Both the position numbers and the translations under genes were made by a program. Shown here in pieces: positions 8,215 through 16,593 of a DNA stretch of 64,000 nucleotides. Position 1 is the first letter of the stretch, and the number at the start of each line of letters is the position of its first letter. The stretch is from Chromobacterium violaceum ATCC 12472 (GTDB taxonomy: Bacteria > Pseudomonadota > Gammaproteobacteria > Burkholderiales > Chromobacteriaceae): contig NC_005085.1 in the NCBI RefSeq assembly GCF_000007705.1, positions 3,667,752 to 3,731,751 on the forward strand, written 5' to 3'. The notes under the pieces were generated by a model. The model did not search any database, had not been told where the DNA came from, and saw only the letters and a list, made by a program, of their open reading frames with translations.

Positions 8215-10230
8215 ATGAACAACCCGCTGCTGCAAGCCTGGGACACGCCACACCAGCTGCCGCCGTTCGATCTCATTCGCGCCGAGCACTTCGCGCCCGC
8301 CATCGAGCAGTTGATGGCCGAGCACAGGCGGGCCATCTCCGCCATCGCCGCCCAGACCGGCCCCGTCAGCTTCGCCAACACCGCGGAAGCGCTGGACGCC
8401 GCCGCGCTGCCGCTGAAACGCGTGACGCTGGTGCTGCACAATCTGTGCAGTTCGCACTCCAGCCCGGAACTGCGCGCCGTCGAGCGCGAGCTGGCGCCGC
8501 GGCTGGCCGCCCACCACAGCGCCATTTTCCTGGACACGCAACTGTTCGCCCGACTGGACGAGGCGATGCGCGCGGCGCCCGGCTGGGAGTTGAGCGAGGA
8601 ACAACGCCGCCTGCTGCAGCGCTGGCACCTGGACTTCACCTTGGCCGGCGCCCGGCTGCAAGGCGAAGCGAGGCGCGAATTCGCCGATTGCGTCGCCGAG
8701 CTGGCGTCGCTGTCCGCCGCCTTCGGCCAGAACGTGCTGGCCGACGAAACGGAGTACGCGCTCCAATTGCAGAACGAGGCCGATCTCGCCGGCCTGCCCG
8801 GCTGGCTGCGGGACGCGTCGGCCCGCGCCGCGCGCGAGCGCGGCTTGGACGGCCACGCCATCACGCTGGCGCGCTCCAGCACGGTCGCCTTCCTCACCCA
8901 CTCCAGCCGCGCCGACCTGCGCCAGGCGCTGTGGCGCGCCTGGACTTCGCGCGGAACGACACAGGCGCGCGACAACCGCCCTCTGATCCGCCGCATGCTG
9001 CAACTGCGCCAACGCCAGGCCCGTCTGCTCGGCTACGCCAATTATGCCGATTACGCGCTGAGCGACCGCATGGCGGGTTCGCCGCAAGCGGTGTACCGGC
9101 TGCTGGAGCCGACCTGGGAAGCCGCGCTCGCCCAGTTCGCGCGGGAAAAGGCGCTGTTGCAGGAGACGGCCCGGCGCGAGGGGCTGCCCGATGACATCGC
9201 GCCCTGGGACTGGCGCTATCTGGCGGAGAAGGTCAGGCTGGAGCGCTACGCGCTGGACGACGCCGAAATCAAGCCCTACTTCAGCCTGGACAATATGATC
9301 GCCGCAATGTTCGATGTCGCCGGCCGTCTGTTCGGCCTGAGCTTCGCCGAGCGCGGCGACCTGCCGCGCTACCACCCGGACCTGCGCGGCTGGGAGGTGC
9401 TGCGCGACGGCGCCGTCATCGGCGTGTTCCTCAGCGACAACTTCGCCCGCCCCGGCAAGAAGGGCGGCGCCTGGATGAGCGTCTACCGCGCCCAGGGCCG
9501 CCATGGCGGACTGTCTCTGCCCATCGTGGTCAACAACACCAACTTTTCCAAGGGCGAGCCGACGCTGCTGGGCCTGGACGACGTGCGCACGCTATTCCAT
9601 GAATTCGGCCACGCGCTGCATGGTCTGCTGTCGGACGTAGACTATCAGCGCCTGTCCGGCACCCAGGTGCTGCGCGACTTCGTCGAGCTGCCGTCCCAGC
9701 TGATGGAAAACTGGGCCTGGACGCCGGACATCCTGGACAGGCACGCGCGGCACGCAGAAACCGACCGTCCCATGCCAGAGGCGCTGCGCGCCCGCATTCT
9801 CGCCGCGCAGAACTTCCAGCAGGGCTATGCCACCGTGCGCTACACGATATCGGCGCTGCTGGATCTGGCGCTGCACCAGGAGGCCGACGGCGTCGACGAC
9901 CCCGCGGCCTTCGAAACGGAACTATGCCAGCATTACGGCCTGCCGGCGGAAGCCGGGCTTGCCCACTCGCTGCCCCACTTCAACCACCTGTTCAACGGCG
10001 GCTACGCGGCTGGCTACTACGTTTACCTATGGGCGGAAGTGCTGGAGGCCGAAGCTTTCGCCCGCTTCGAGGAAAGCGGCGACCTGTTCGATCCGGAGCT
10101 CGCCGCCTCGCTGTGCCGCCACATCTACAGCGCAGGCAACGCCCGCAACCCCAAGCAAGCCTTCCAGGCTTTCTCCGGGCGTGAACCATCCGTGCAGGCC
10201 ATGCTGAAAAAAAGAGGGTTGACCGTCTAG
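8215..10230 (+). CDS. Oligopeptidase A paralogue (M3 zinc metallopeptidase), copy 2
   Basis: 671-residue paralogue of the preceding gene and of the same length. Shared blocks run the whole way: the N-terminal NPLLQAWDTPHQLPPFD, the ALDDAEIKPYFSLDNMIAAM block, the active site HEFGH at 462-466, and VELPSQLMENW. All catalytic residues are kept, so it should be an active peptidase. ATG 8215 follows AAGGAATC; an upstream in-frame start at 8188 lies in the hairpin region. The substitutions are spread over the protein, indicating an old duplication rather than an assembly artefact. Confidence 0.92.
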   Translation: MNNPLLQAWDTPHQLPPFDLIRAEHFAPAIEQLMAEHRRAISAIAAQTGPVSFANTAEALDAAALPLKRVTLVLHNLCSSHSSPELRAVERELAPRLAAHHSAIFLDTQLFARLDEAMRAAPGWELSEEQRRLLQRWHLDFTLAGARLQGEARREFADCVAELASLSAAFGQNVLADETEYALQLQNEADLAGLPGWLRDASARAARERGLDGHAITLARSSTVAFLTHSSRADLRQALWRAWTSRGTTQARDNRPLIRRMLQLRQRQARLLGYANYADYALSDRMAGSPQAVYRLLEPTWEAALAQFAREKALLQETARREGLPDDIAPWDWRYLAEKVRLERYALDDAEIKPYFSLDNMIAAMFDVAGRLFGLSFAERGDLPRYHPDLRGWEVLRDGAVIGVFLSDNFARPGKKGGAWMSVYRAQGRHGGLSLPIVVNNTNFSKGEPTLLGLDDVRTLFHEFGHALHGLLSDVDYQRLSGTQVLRDFVELPSQLMENWAWTPDILDRHARHAETDRPMPEALRARILAAQNFQQGYATVRYTISALLDLALHQEADGVDDPAAFETELCQHYGLPAEAGLAHSLPHFNHLFNGGYAAGYYVYLWAEVLEAEAFARFEESGDLFDPELAASLCRHIYSAGNARNPKQAFQAFSGREPSVQAMLKKRGLTV

Positions 10231-10506
10231 CCGCAGCCGCGCCGCAACACTCATCCCCCTCCCGCGGGCGGGGGAATGAAAATGTCATTGATCTATTCCG
10301 CCTCCGCCGGGATACTGACGCATCCGCGGCCTAGCGCTTCGATGCAGACACGCATGCGCAGCCTGCCCAGCGGCCAGGCCTTGGCCTGGGCGCGGTCGGA
10401 GACACCGGCCCCAGACGCTTTCCAGCGTCAAGGCGATGATCCGCGAGCGCTGAGCTTCACCCGCGCCGGCGGTCGCCGGCGTCCATCAACCTGAACAGGA
10501 CATGAC
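10231..10506. other. Intergenic stretch without a gene
   Basis: 276 bases between the second oligopeptidase and the MarR gene. It starts with CCCCCTCCCGCGGGCGGGGG, a hairpin without a clear T tract. Short open frames exist on both strands but have no ribosome sites and are broken by stops. It must contain the promoter of the MarR gene. Confidence 0.5.
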
Positions 10507-10968
10507 ATGAGCCAGTCTGTTGCAAGCAAGAAGGAGGCGGAAACCGGGCTGGACACCCGGGCAGCGATCGAGATTTTCTACTACGCGTACAAGGCGCTGA
10601 CCGCCAAACCGGACGAGATGCTGGCGCGGCGCGGCCTGGCCCGCGTCCACCACCGCATCCTGTTCTTCGTGGCGCGCTACCCCAAACTGTCGGTCAAGGA
10701 TTTGCTGTCCTTCCTCGGCGTCACCAAGCAGGCGATCAACATCCCGTTGCGCCAGTTGATGGAGATGGAGCTGATCCTCAGCCAGCCGGCGCCGCACGAC
10801 AAGCGCGTCAAACAGCTGACCTTGAGCGAGGAAGGCGTCAAGCTGGAGGAAAACCTGCACCGCGAACAGCAGCGCGTGCTGCAAAACGCCTTCGACGATT
10901 GCGGCGACAAGGCCACCCGCGACTGGTTCATGATCAACGGCAAGCTGTCCGAGCACATGCAGCCCTGA
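10507..10968 (+). CDS. MarR-family transcriptional regulator
   Basis: 153-residue winged-helix protein. The recognition helix region is LSVKDLLSFLGVTKQAINIPLRQLMEMELI, followed by the wing PAPHDKRVKQLTLSEEG with the D-x-R motif typical of MarR proteins. The N-terminal and C-terminal helices form the dimer interface. ATG 10507 follows AACAGGACATG. No divergent transporter or enzyme gene is next to it, so its target and ligand cannot be read from context. Confidence 0.9.
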   Translation: MSQSVASKKEAETGLDTRAAIEIFYYAYKALTAKPDEMLARRGLARVHHRILFFVARYPKLSVKDLLSFLGVTKQAINIPLRQLMEMELILSQPAPHDKRVKQLTLSEEGVKLEENLHREQQRVLQNAFDDCGDKATRDWFMINGKLSEHMQP

Positions 10969-10988
10969 TCCCTCCCGCCGCCCAAACA

Positions 10989-11018
10989 AAAACGGCCCGG
11001 AGCATTCCGGGCCGTTTT
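10989..11018. terminator. Bidirectional terminator between marR-type gene and greB
   Basis: AACGGCCCGGA and TCCGGGCCGTT pair, with A and T runs on either side, so it can serve both converging genes. Confidence 0.85.
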
Positions 11019-11031
11019 CATCATTTCCGCC

Positions 11032-11586
11032 TCAGTCCAGCCGAACGTAGCTGACTTCAAGCACTTCGATGTCCTCGTCTCCATCCGGGCCCCGAAACAG
11101 CACGGTGTCGCCCTCGCGCGACTTCAGCAGCGCGCGCGCGATCGGGGATATCCAGCTGATGCGGCCCCTCTGCAAGTCGATCTCGTCGACGCCGACGATG
11201 GACAGCCTTTGCTCGCTGCCGTCGCCGCGCTGGATCAGCACGGTGGCGGAGAAGAACACCTGGTCGGTCGCCTCGCGGGCTTCCGGATCCACCACTTCGG
11301 CGATTTCCAATCGTTTGGTCAGGAAGCGGATGCGGCGGTCGATCTCGCGCAGCCGGCGCTTGCCGTACAGATAGTCGCCGTTTTCCGAACGGTCGCCGTT
11401 GCTGGCCGCCCAGTTCACCACCTGCACGATCTCGGGGCGCTCGCGGTTGACCAGGTGGTACAGCTCATCCTTCAACCGCTGCCAGCCCATGGGCGTGATG
11501 TAGTTCTTGGTCGAGCCCGGCAGGCGGCGCTCGGCCGGCAGATCATCGTCCTGCTGCTCGTCTTCTTTGGTAAACGCCTTGCTCAT
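11032..11586 (-). CDS. greB: Transcript cleavage factor GreB
   Basis: 184 residues. It rescues backtracked RNA polymerase by stimulating transcript cleavage. The coiled coil carries GDRSENGDYLYGKRRLREIDRRIRFLTKRLE, with the acidic tip (D-x-x-E-N-x-D) that enters the secondary channel; KNYITPMGWQRLKDEL at its start separates GreB from GreA. The C-terminal domain is FKBP-like. An N-terminal Asp/Glu-rich tail (about 1-25) is somewhat longer than in E. coli. ATG 11586 was chosen; upstream frame extensions lack homology to the family. Confidence 0.95.
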   Translation of the reverse strand: MSKAFTKEDEQQDDDLPAERRLPGSTKNYITPMGWQRLKDELYHLVNRERPEIVQVVNWAASNGDRSENGDYLYGKRRLREIDRRIRFLTKRLEIAEVVDPEAREATDQVFFSATVLIQRGDGSEQRLSIVGVDEIDLQRGRISWISPIARALLKSREGDTVLFRGPDGDEDIEVLEVSYVRLD

Positions 11587-11614
11587 GTCGGTATTCCTGA
11601 TGAGGATTTCGCCA

Positions 11615-12082
11615 TTATGCCCGAGTCCCGTCCACGGCTCCCAGCCGCGCCAGGCAATGCGGGCGCAGCGACTTGGGCCGCAACTTGACCATGGCCAGTG
11701 CCTCGGCATCCAGCCAGACCAGCTCGTAGTGATTGTCCGGCGACAGCTTGGCCAGTTCCGGACCGCCCAGCCTCAGCATGCCGCGGTGCTCGCGCGCGAC
11801 GAACACATGCTCGGTCCGGCTCTCGCTCTCCAGCACGCACAGCGGGCCTTCCTCCAGCCAGACATTCAAGCCCGTCTCCTCTCGCGTCTCGCGCACGCAG
11901 GCCATCGCCGGCGTCTCGTTCCGCTTGATGTTGCCGCCAGGCAGAACATAATACTCCTTGCCCGGCTTCACCCTGCGCATCAGCAACAGCCTGCCGTTCT
12001 CGATGATGACGATGGACGCGCGCTGCTTGCGCTGCGCCGCCGGCAAAGGCAGGCCGGCCTCGCATTGACCGAATTCTTCCAA
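11615..12082 (-). CDS. Nudix hydrolase
   Basis: 155-residue Nudix protein. The Nudix box is complete: GGNIKRNETPAMACVRETREETGL, in pieces G-x5-E-x7-R-E-x2-E-E-x-G, the Mg2+-binding helix. The substrate (a nucleoside diphosphate derivative) cannot be told from sequence. I place the start at TTG 12082 because GGGAGGT lies 3-4 bases upstream and no ATG is available without cutting into the fold; the open frame runs much further but is then antisense to rluB. It is 28 bases upstream of greB on the same strand, so the two may share a transcript. Confidence 0.85.
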   Translation of the reverse strand: MEEFGQCEAGLPLPAAQRKQRASIVIIENGRLLLMRRVKPGKEYYVLPGGNIKRNETPAMACVRETREETGLNVWLEEGPLCVLESESRTEHVFVAREHRGMLRLGGPELAKLSPDNHYELVWLDAEALAMVKLRPKSLRPHCLARLGAVDGTRA

Positions 12083-12095
12083 CTGACCTCCCGGA

Positions 12096-12131
12096 AAACA
12101 AAAACGGGCAACCGCCAGCCGGCGGTCGCCC
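12096..12131 (-). terminator. Terminator of rluB
   Basis: Minus strand GGGCGACCGCC and GGCGGTTGCCC pair and are followed by GTTTTTGTTTT. It lies between the rluB stop and the ribosome site of the Nudix gene. Confidence 0.8.
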
Positions 12132-12171
12132 ATGTCTTGGAAGCGGGTTCCGCTTTCGCGGAACGGCCGGC

Positions 12172-13584
12172 TTACTCGCTGCGCGCGGCCTTGGGCTTGC
12201 GGGGGGATCCGCGGCGCTGGCCGCCGGCCTTCTTGCCGCCGGTCACGGTCAGGTTGGACCACTTCATCACCGCGGCCACTTCGGCGGCGTTCAGCTCGTA
12301 GAACTGGCCGCGCTTCAGGCGCGGAGGCAGGCCGATGTTGCCGAAGCGCACACGCATCAGGCGGCTGACGGTCAGGCCGAAGTGCTCGAACATGCGGCGC
12401 ACTTCGCGATTGCGGCCTTCCTTGATCACCACGTTGTACCACTGGTTGGCCGACTCTTCCTGGCCGCCGGTCTGGAAGATGCGGTCGAAGCGGGCCTCGC
12501 CGTCTTCCAGCTCCACGCCCTTGGTCATTTCCTTCATGATTTCCGGGGTCAGTTCGCCCAGCACGCGCACCGAGTACTCGCGCTCCACTTCGAAGCTGGG
12601 GTGCATCATGCGGTTGGCCAACTCGCCGCTGGTGGTGATCAAGAGCAGGCCGGAAGTGTTGACGTCCAGACGGCCGATGGCCACCCAACGGCTGGACTTG
12701 GCCTGGGGCAGGCGGTCGAACACGGTGACGCGGCCTTCCGGATCGTCGCGGGTGACGATCTCGCCCTCTTCCTTGTGGTACATGATCACGCGCGGCAGGC
12801 GGTCCGGCCACTTCAGCTTGATCTGGTCGCCCTTGACTAGCACCTTGTCCTGCGGCCCCACCTTGTCGCCCAGGCTGGCCTTCTTGCCGTTGACGGTGAC
12901 CAGGCCGGCCTCGATCCACTCCTCCATCTCGCGGCGGGAGCCGACGCCGGACGAGGACAGCGCCTTCTGCAGGCGCACCGGCTCGATTTCGGCGTGATCG
13001 ACGCGCACTTCCTTCAGCTTCTGCGCCTTGTTCTTGATGTCCTGGCTGGGGCTGCGCAGCCGCAGCTTCTTGGCCTTCTGCACCTGTTGCTTGGGTTTGG
13101 CGTCGCCGCGCGGCTTGGCTTCCGCCCTGGGCTGGCCCTCGGCCTTGCCTTCCGCCTGGTTGCGGCCCTTGCCGGCAGGGCGCGCGGCGTTCTTGTTGCC
13201 GAAACGCTGCTCATGGTCCAGCGCCACGTTGCCGTTGATGTCGCCGTTGCTGTCGCGCTGGTACTGCGGCTTGCGGTTGCCCGAATTCAGTTGCTGCTGC
13301 TCCTGCTCGCGGCGGCTCATCTTGAACAGCGGCACGCCGTCCTGCGACGGCATGATCGGGTTGCCGTAAGCGTCGCGCGCCTGGCGCGGGCCGCCGCGGC
13401 GCGCCTGCTGGCCTGGCTGCGCCTGCTGCTGCGGGAAGCGCGGCTGGATGCCGGCGGCGGAATTCTTGCCCTGGCGCTGCTGGCCCTGGCTGCGGCCGGC
13501 GTTCTGGCGCGGCTGCGAGGTCTCGCGCCCCTTGACCCGCGCTACCGGCTGGCGCGCGTGGCTACGTTGTCCTTTTGTAGACAT
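12172..13584 (-). CDS. rluB: 23S rRNA pseudouridine synthase RluB-type with long disordered N-terminus
   Basis: 470 residues. The C-terminal half is a standard RsuA/RluB enzyme: S4 RNA-binding domain (about 203-245, RLQKALSSSGVGSRREMEEWIEAG) and catalytic domain with the motif GRLDVNTSGLLL, Asp307 being the nucleophile. RluB converts U2605 of 23S rRNA to pseudouridine. The first 200 residues are low-complexity and rich in Gln, Arg, Lys, Ala and Gly; basic extensions occur in many betaproteobacterial RluB proteins and probably add RNA affinity. ATG 13584 is the first start; scpB ends 39 bases upstream and is probably co-transcribed. Confidence 0.93.
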   Translation of the reverse strand: MSTKGQRSHARQPVARVKGRETSQPRQNAGRSQGQQRQGKNSAAGIQPRFPQQQAQPGQQARRGGPRQARDAYGNPIMPSQDGVPLFKMSRREQEQQQLNSGNRKPQYQRDSNGDINGNVALDHEQRFGNKNAARPAGKGRNQAEGKAEGQPRAEAKPRGDAKPKQQVQKAKKLRLRSPSQDIKNKAQKLKEVRVDHAEIEPVRLQKALSSSGVGSRREMEEWIEAGLVTVNGKKASLGDKVGPQDKVLVKGDQIKLKWPDRLPRVIMYHKEEGEIVTRDDPEGRVTVFDRLPQAKSSRWVAIGRLDVNTSGLLLITTSGELANRMMHPSFEVEREYSVRVLGELTPEIMKEMTKGVELEDGEARFDRIFQTGGQEESANQWYNVVIKEGRNREVRRMFEHFGLTVSRLMRVRFGNIGLPPRLKRGQFYELNAAEVAAVMKWSNLTVTGGKKAGGQRRGSPRKPKAARSE

Positions 13585-13623
13585 ATGTGCTTGCTCTTTC
13601 CATGCGAGCAACTGGCGGAAGCG

Positions 13624-14256
13624 TTATTCCGCGACTGGCTCTAAATTGTCCGCCTCATCGTCGAGGGGGATATCGTCTGCGCCCGCATCGGGGCTGTCGT
13701 CCTGTGTTTGGGGATCCGGCACCACCAGGCTGCCCAGCTCCGCCAGCGGCGGCAGGTCGTTCAGCGAGACGAAGCTCAGATCATCCAGAAATTTGCGCGT
13801 GGTGGCGTACAGGCCGGGGCGGCCCGGTACGTCCTTGTGACCGATGACTTCGATCCAGCCCCGCTCCAGCAGGGTCTGCATCACATTGGTGGACACCGAT
13901 ACGCCGCGTATCGCTTCGATGTCGCCACGGGTCACAGGTTGTTTGTAGGCGATGATCGCCAGGGTTTCCATCACCGCCCGCGAATAGCGGGGCGGCTTTT
14001 CCGGATTGAGCCGGTTCAGGTAAGGCGTGAATTCGGCCCGGGCGCGGAAGCGCCAGCCTGAAGCCAGCTTGACCAGCTCGATTCCCCTGCCGCGCCAGTC
14101 GCCCTGGATATCCTCCAGGATGTCGTTGATCAGCGCGGCCTTGACGTCCTCGGTGAACAGCCTTTTCAGCTGGGAAACCGACAGGGGTTCCTGCGCTGTC
14201 AGCAAGGCCGTCTCCAGCACAATCTTCAGATACTTTAAATCGGTAATGGTGGACAT
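13624..14256 (-). CDS. scpB: Segregation and condensation protein ScpB
   Basis: 210 residues. ScpB is the kite subunit that, with ScpA, bridges SMC heads in chromosome condensation. Two winged-helix domains fill the first 170 residues; signatures include [48 protein letters not shown] and [16 protein letters not shown]. An acidic, Asp-rich tail (about 175-210) closes the protein. scpA is not in the window. It precedes rluB on the same strand, the order seen in many proteobacteria. Confidence 0.95.
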   Translation of the reverse strand: MSTITDLKYLKIVLETALLTAQEPLSVSQLKRLFTEDVKAALINDILEDIQGDWRGRGIELVKLASGWRFRARAEFTPYLNRLNPEKPPRYSRAVMETLAIIAYKQPVTRGDIEAIRGVSVSTNVMQTLLERGWIEVIGHKDVPGRPGLYATTRKFLDDLSFVSLNDLPPLAELGSLVVPDPQTQDDSPDAGADDIPLDDEADNLEPVAE

Positions 14257-14334
14257 TAAACCGGGGTGCCGGAGAGTTCGGGGTCTAAGCGCGGGGAAGC
14301 CGTGGATTCTACACGACTTCCGCCGAGCGCGAAA

Positions 14335-14850
14335 CTATTGCATCAGTCCCATCGAGGCGAGGCTGTAGCGCCTGAGGACGCGGCCATCCGGCTGCGGCAT
14401 ATCCTCCAGCCGCTGGCCGCCGCACGCCTCTATCGTGCGCACCGACGCGGGACTGTCCGCGTCGCAGACCAAGACCCAGTTGCCGCAGGCCGGCGCCGGG
14501 GCCATCGCCTGCACGTACTGCAGCAAAACCCTGCCGTAGCCGTGGCCGCGCCACTGCGGCAGCACCTCGAAACCGATGTGGCCGATCACGTCCTGGATCA
14601 CCGCGGTCTCGCCCTCCCGCAAGCGGGCGGCGCCGGCGATCTCGCCGTCGTCGCTGAGCAGGAACCAGGTCTGGCACGGCACCCAGCCCTCCGGCAGCGC
14701 TTCGCCGTCGGCATGCTGCACCACTTTGAGCAGCCAGCCGTCGGCATCGTCGGGCAGGCCGCGGTAATACTCGAAGTCCTCGTCCCGGCATGCCCGAAAA
14801 TAGCGGCGGTAGACAGACAGATGCTGCTCGCTGGCGGCTTCGATTTTCAT
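14335..14850 (-). CDS. GNAT-family N-acetyltransferase
   Basis: 171 residues with the GNAT fold. The acetyl-CoA site is seen in FEVLPQWRGHGYGRVLLQYV (R-G-x-G-Y-G type motif A), and the C-terminal strand in ASVRTIEACGGQRLED (motif B). The ATG at 14850 follows CGGGAG at a normal distance. It is divergent from miaA. The substrate is unknown; small-molecule or protein amines are both possible. Confidence 0.88.
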   Translation of the reverse strand: MKIEAASEQHLSVYRRYFRACRDEDFEYYRGLPDDADGWLLKVVQHADGEALPEGWVPCQTWFLLSDDGEIAGAARLREGETAVIQDVIGHIGFEVLPQWRGHGYGRVLLQYVQAMAPAPACGNWVLVCDADSPASVRTIEACGGQRLEDMPQPDGRVLRRYSLASMGLMQ

Positions 14851-14967
14851 TGGCGGCTCCCGGAGTCGATACTCACATCGTAAACAGCTGAGCGGCAAGG
14901 TCAAGCCTTTCGCGCATGCGCGCCCCGGCTGTGCGACAATCGCCCCCTGACCGCAGCGAGCAACACC

Positions 14968-15945
14968 ATGAGCGACACCCCACAAGCGATACTGCTGATG
15001 GGCCCCACCGCCTCCGGCAAGACCGGGCTGGCGCTGGAGCTGGCCCGTCGTTTCCCCGTCGAAATCGTCAGCGTCGATTCGGCGCTGGTCTACCGCGACA
15101 TGGATATCGGCACCGCCAAGCCCACGGCCGAGGAGATGGCCGCCTGTCCCCATCATCTGATAGACGTCATCAGCCCGCTGCAAAGCTACTCCGCCGCGCA
15201 GTTCCATGCCGACGCCAACCGGCTGATCGCCGACATCCAGGCGCGCGGCAAGCTGCCGCTGCTGGTGGGCGGCACCATGCTTTATTACAAGGCGCTGCTG
15301 GAAGGCCTGTCCGACCTGCCTCAGGCCGACGCCGCGCTACGCGCCGAGCTAGACGCCGACGCCGCGCTGCTGGGCTGGCCGGCAATGCACGCGCGCCTGG
15401 CCGAACTCGACCCGGCGACCGCCTCCCGCCTCAATCCCAACGACTCGCAGCGCATCCACCGCGCGCTGGAAGTGTGCCTGCTCAGCGGCAAGCCGATGTC
15501 CGAGCTGATCGCCCAGGGCAAGGAAGCCGCCGCAGGCTTCCGTTTCCTGCCGCTGGCGCTGGTGCCGCGCGAGCGCGGCTGGCTGCACGCGCGCATCGCC
15601 GAGCGCTTCCGCATCATGCTGGAGCAGGGCTTTCTGGACGAAGTCAGCCGATTGCGGGCGAAATATCCGGAACTGACGCTGAACCTGCCGTCGATGCGCT
15701 GCGTCGGCTACCGCCAGGCCTGGGAGCACCAGGACGGCCTGTACGGCCACGACGAATTCGTCGAGCGCGGCGTCGCCGCCACCCGCCAGCTGGCCAAGCG
15801 CCAGCTGACCTGGACCCGCAGCCTGGACGCGATCCCGGTCGACGCGCAGCGCGACGGCCTGGCCGGGCTGCTGGGCGACGCGGTGGACGATTTCCTCGCC
15901 GGCCGGCCGCCGGCCGAGTCGCTGCGCTACGCCGGCGATTTCTGA
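14968..15945 (+). CDS. miaA: tRNA dimethylallyltransferase MiaA
   Basis: 325 residues. It transfers the dimethylallyl group to the exocyclic amine of A37 in tRNAs reading UNN codons. The P-loop GPTASGKT is at residues 12-19, with [18 protein letters not shown] and the [15 protein letters not shown] block following, and the C-terminal [10 protein letters not shown] / [15 protein letters not shown] segment. All catalytic blocks are present and length is normal. The ATG at 14968 follows GCGAGCAACACC, a weak site. Confidence 0.97.
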   Translation: MSDTPQAILLMGPTASGKTGLALELARRFPVEIVSVDSALVYRDMDIGTAKPTAEEMAACPHHLIDVISPLQSYSAAQFHADANRLIADIQARGKLPLLVGGTMLYYKALLEGLSDLPQADAALRAELDADAALLGWPAMHARLAELDPATASRLNPNDSQRIHRALEVCLLSGKPMSELIAQGKEAAAGFRFLPLALVPRERGWLHARIAERFRIMLEQGFLDEVSRLRAKYPELTLNLPSMRCVGYRQAWEHQDGLYGHDEFVERGVAATRQLAKRQLTWTRSLDAIPVDAQRDGLAGLLGDAVDDFLAGRPPAESLRYAGDF

Positions 15946-15950
15946 GAGAC

Positions 15951-15974
15951 AAACGGCGGGCCGGCCCGCCGTTT
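15951..15974. terminator. Hairpin between converging miaA and protease gene
   Basis: AAACGGCGGGCC and GGCCCGCCGTTT form a perfect inverted repeat ending in A/T steps on both sides; it can end both convergent transcripts. Confidence 0.7.
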
Positions 15975-15995
15975 CCGCATCGCCCCGCAAGCCGC

Positions 15996-16580
15996 TCAGG
16001 GGCTGACGCTCATCCGCAGCGTGTGCGTCCAGTTGTGGTCGCTGGCCGACACCACGCTGTTGTACGAAGCATAGGTCATTCCTTCCCCCGGCCACGGATT
16101 CATCATGTACAGGTAGTTGCCGCTGCCGCTCTGGTAGCCGCGGCCGACGATGAAGTGGCCGCCGCCGTTGGTCCAGCCGTAGCGGATCACGAAGGGGCGG
16201 TTGGCCTGGATGTCCTGCAGCACGTGGGTCCAGGACAGGTAGTCGTACACCGCGGTGTTGGGCACGCCCCAGTTCTTCAGGATGCCCTGCAGGCTGCCGT
16301 TGCTGCCGAACATGTCGTTGGGCTGGTTGGCATAGCTGTTCCAGTTGAAATTGCTATTGCCGCAGGCGTAATTGATGCCGAAGGCCCAGTTGACGATCGC
16401 GCACTGGGTGGGCGTCTTGTTGTACAGGCCCAGCACCGCCTTGCTGGAGCCGGCCCAGCACCACTGGCTGTGCTCCTGGGTGGTCAGCGGCACATTCAGC
16501 ACCTTGCTGTCCGCCAGCGCGGCCGCCGCCGACGCCGACAGGGCCGAGGCCAGGATCATCGCGTTCAAGCGCTTGTTCAT
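15996..16580 (-). CDS. Secreted papain-like cysteine protease
   Basis: 194 residues with a Sec signal peptide (about 1-23, MNKRLNAMILASALSASAAA, cleavage near ALA-D). The mature part has the catalytic triad arrangement of C39-like and AvrRpt2-like papain-fold proteases: Cys41 in SQWCWAGSSKAVL, His142 in GGGHFIVGRGY, and Asn161 in MMNPWPGEG. It should act in the periplasm or outside the cell. ATG 16580 is supported by GAGGAGG eight bases upstream; a GTG six bases earlier overlaps that site. It lies 13 bases after the gene at 16594-17265 and is surely co-transcribed with it. The target is unknown. Confidence 0.82.
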   Translation of the reverse strand: MNKRLNAMILASALSASAAAALADSKVLNVPLTTQEHSQWCWAGSSKAVLGLYNKTPTQCAIVNWAFGINYACGNSNFNWNSYANQPNDMFGSNGSLQGILKNWGVPNTAVYDYLSWTHVLQDIQANRPFVIRYGWTNGGGHFIVGRGYQSGSGNYLYMMNPWPGEGMTYASYNSVVSASDHNWTHTLRMSVSP

Positions 16581-16593
16581 GTTCACGCCCTCC

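Noticed and set aside
5910-9504. Long open frames (458 and 590 codons) antisense to the oligopeptidase genes
   Set aside because: In GC-rich DNA the G/C-ending third positions of a real gene leave the complementary frame free of stops. These frames mirror M3 peptidase genes with full family motifs and have no homology or ribosome sites themselves.
10290-10494. Possible gene remnant on the minus strand in the oligopeptidase-MarR gap
   Set aside because: A 40-codon stretch ending GRGCVSIPAEAE looks coding-like but is closed by a stop a short way upstream and matches nothing I know; too weak for a pseudogene call.
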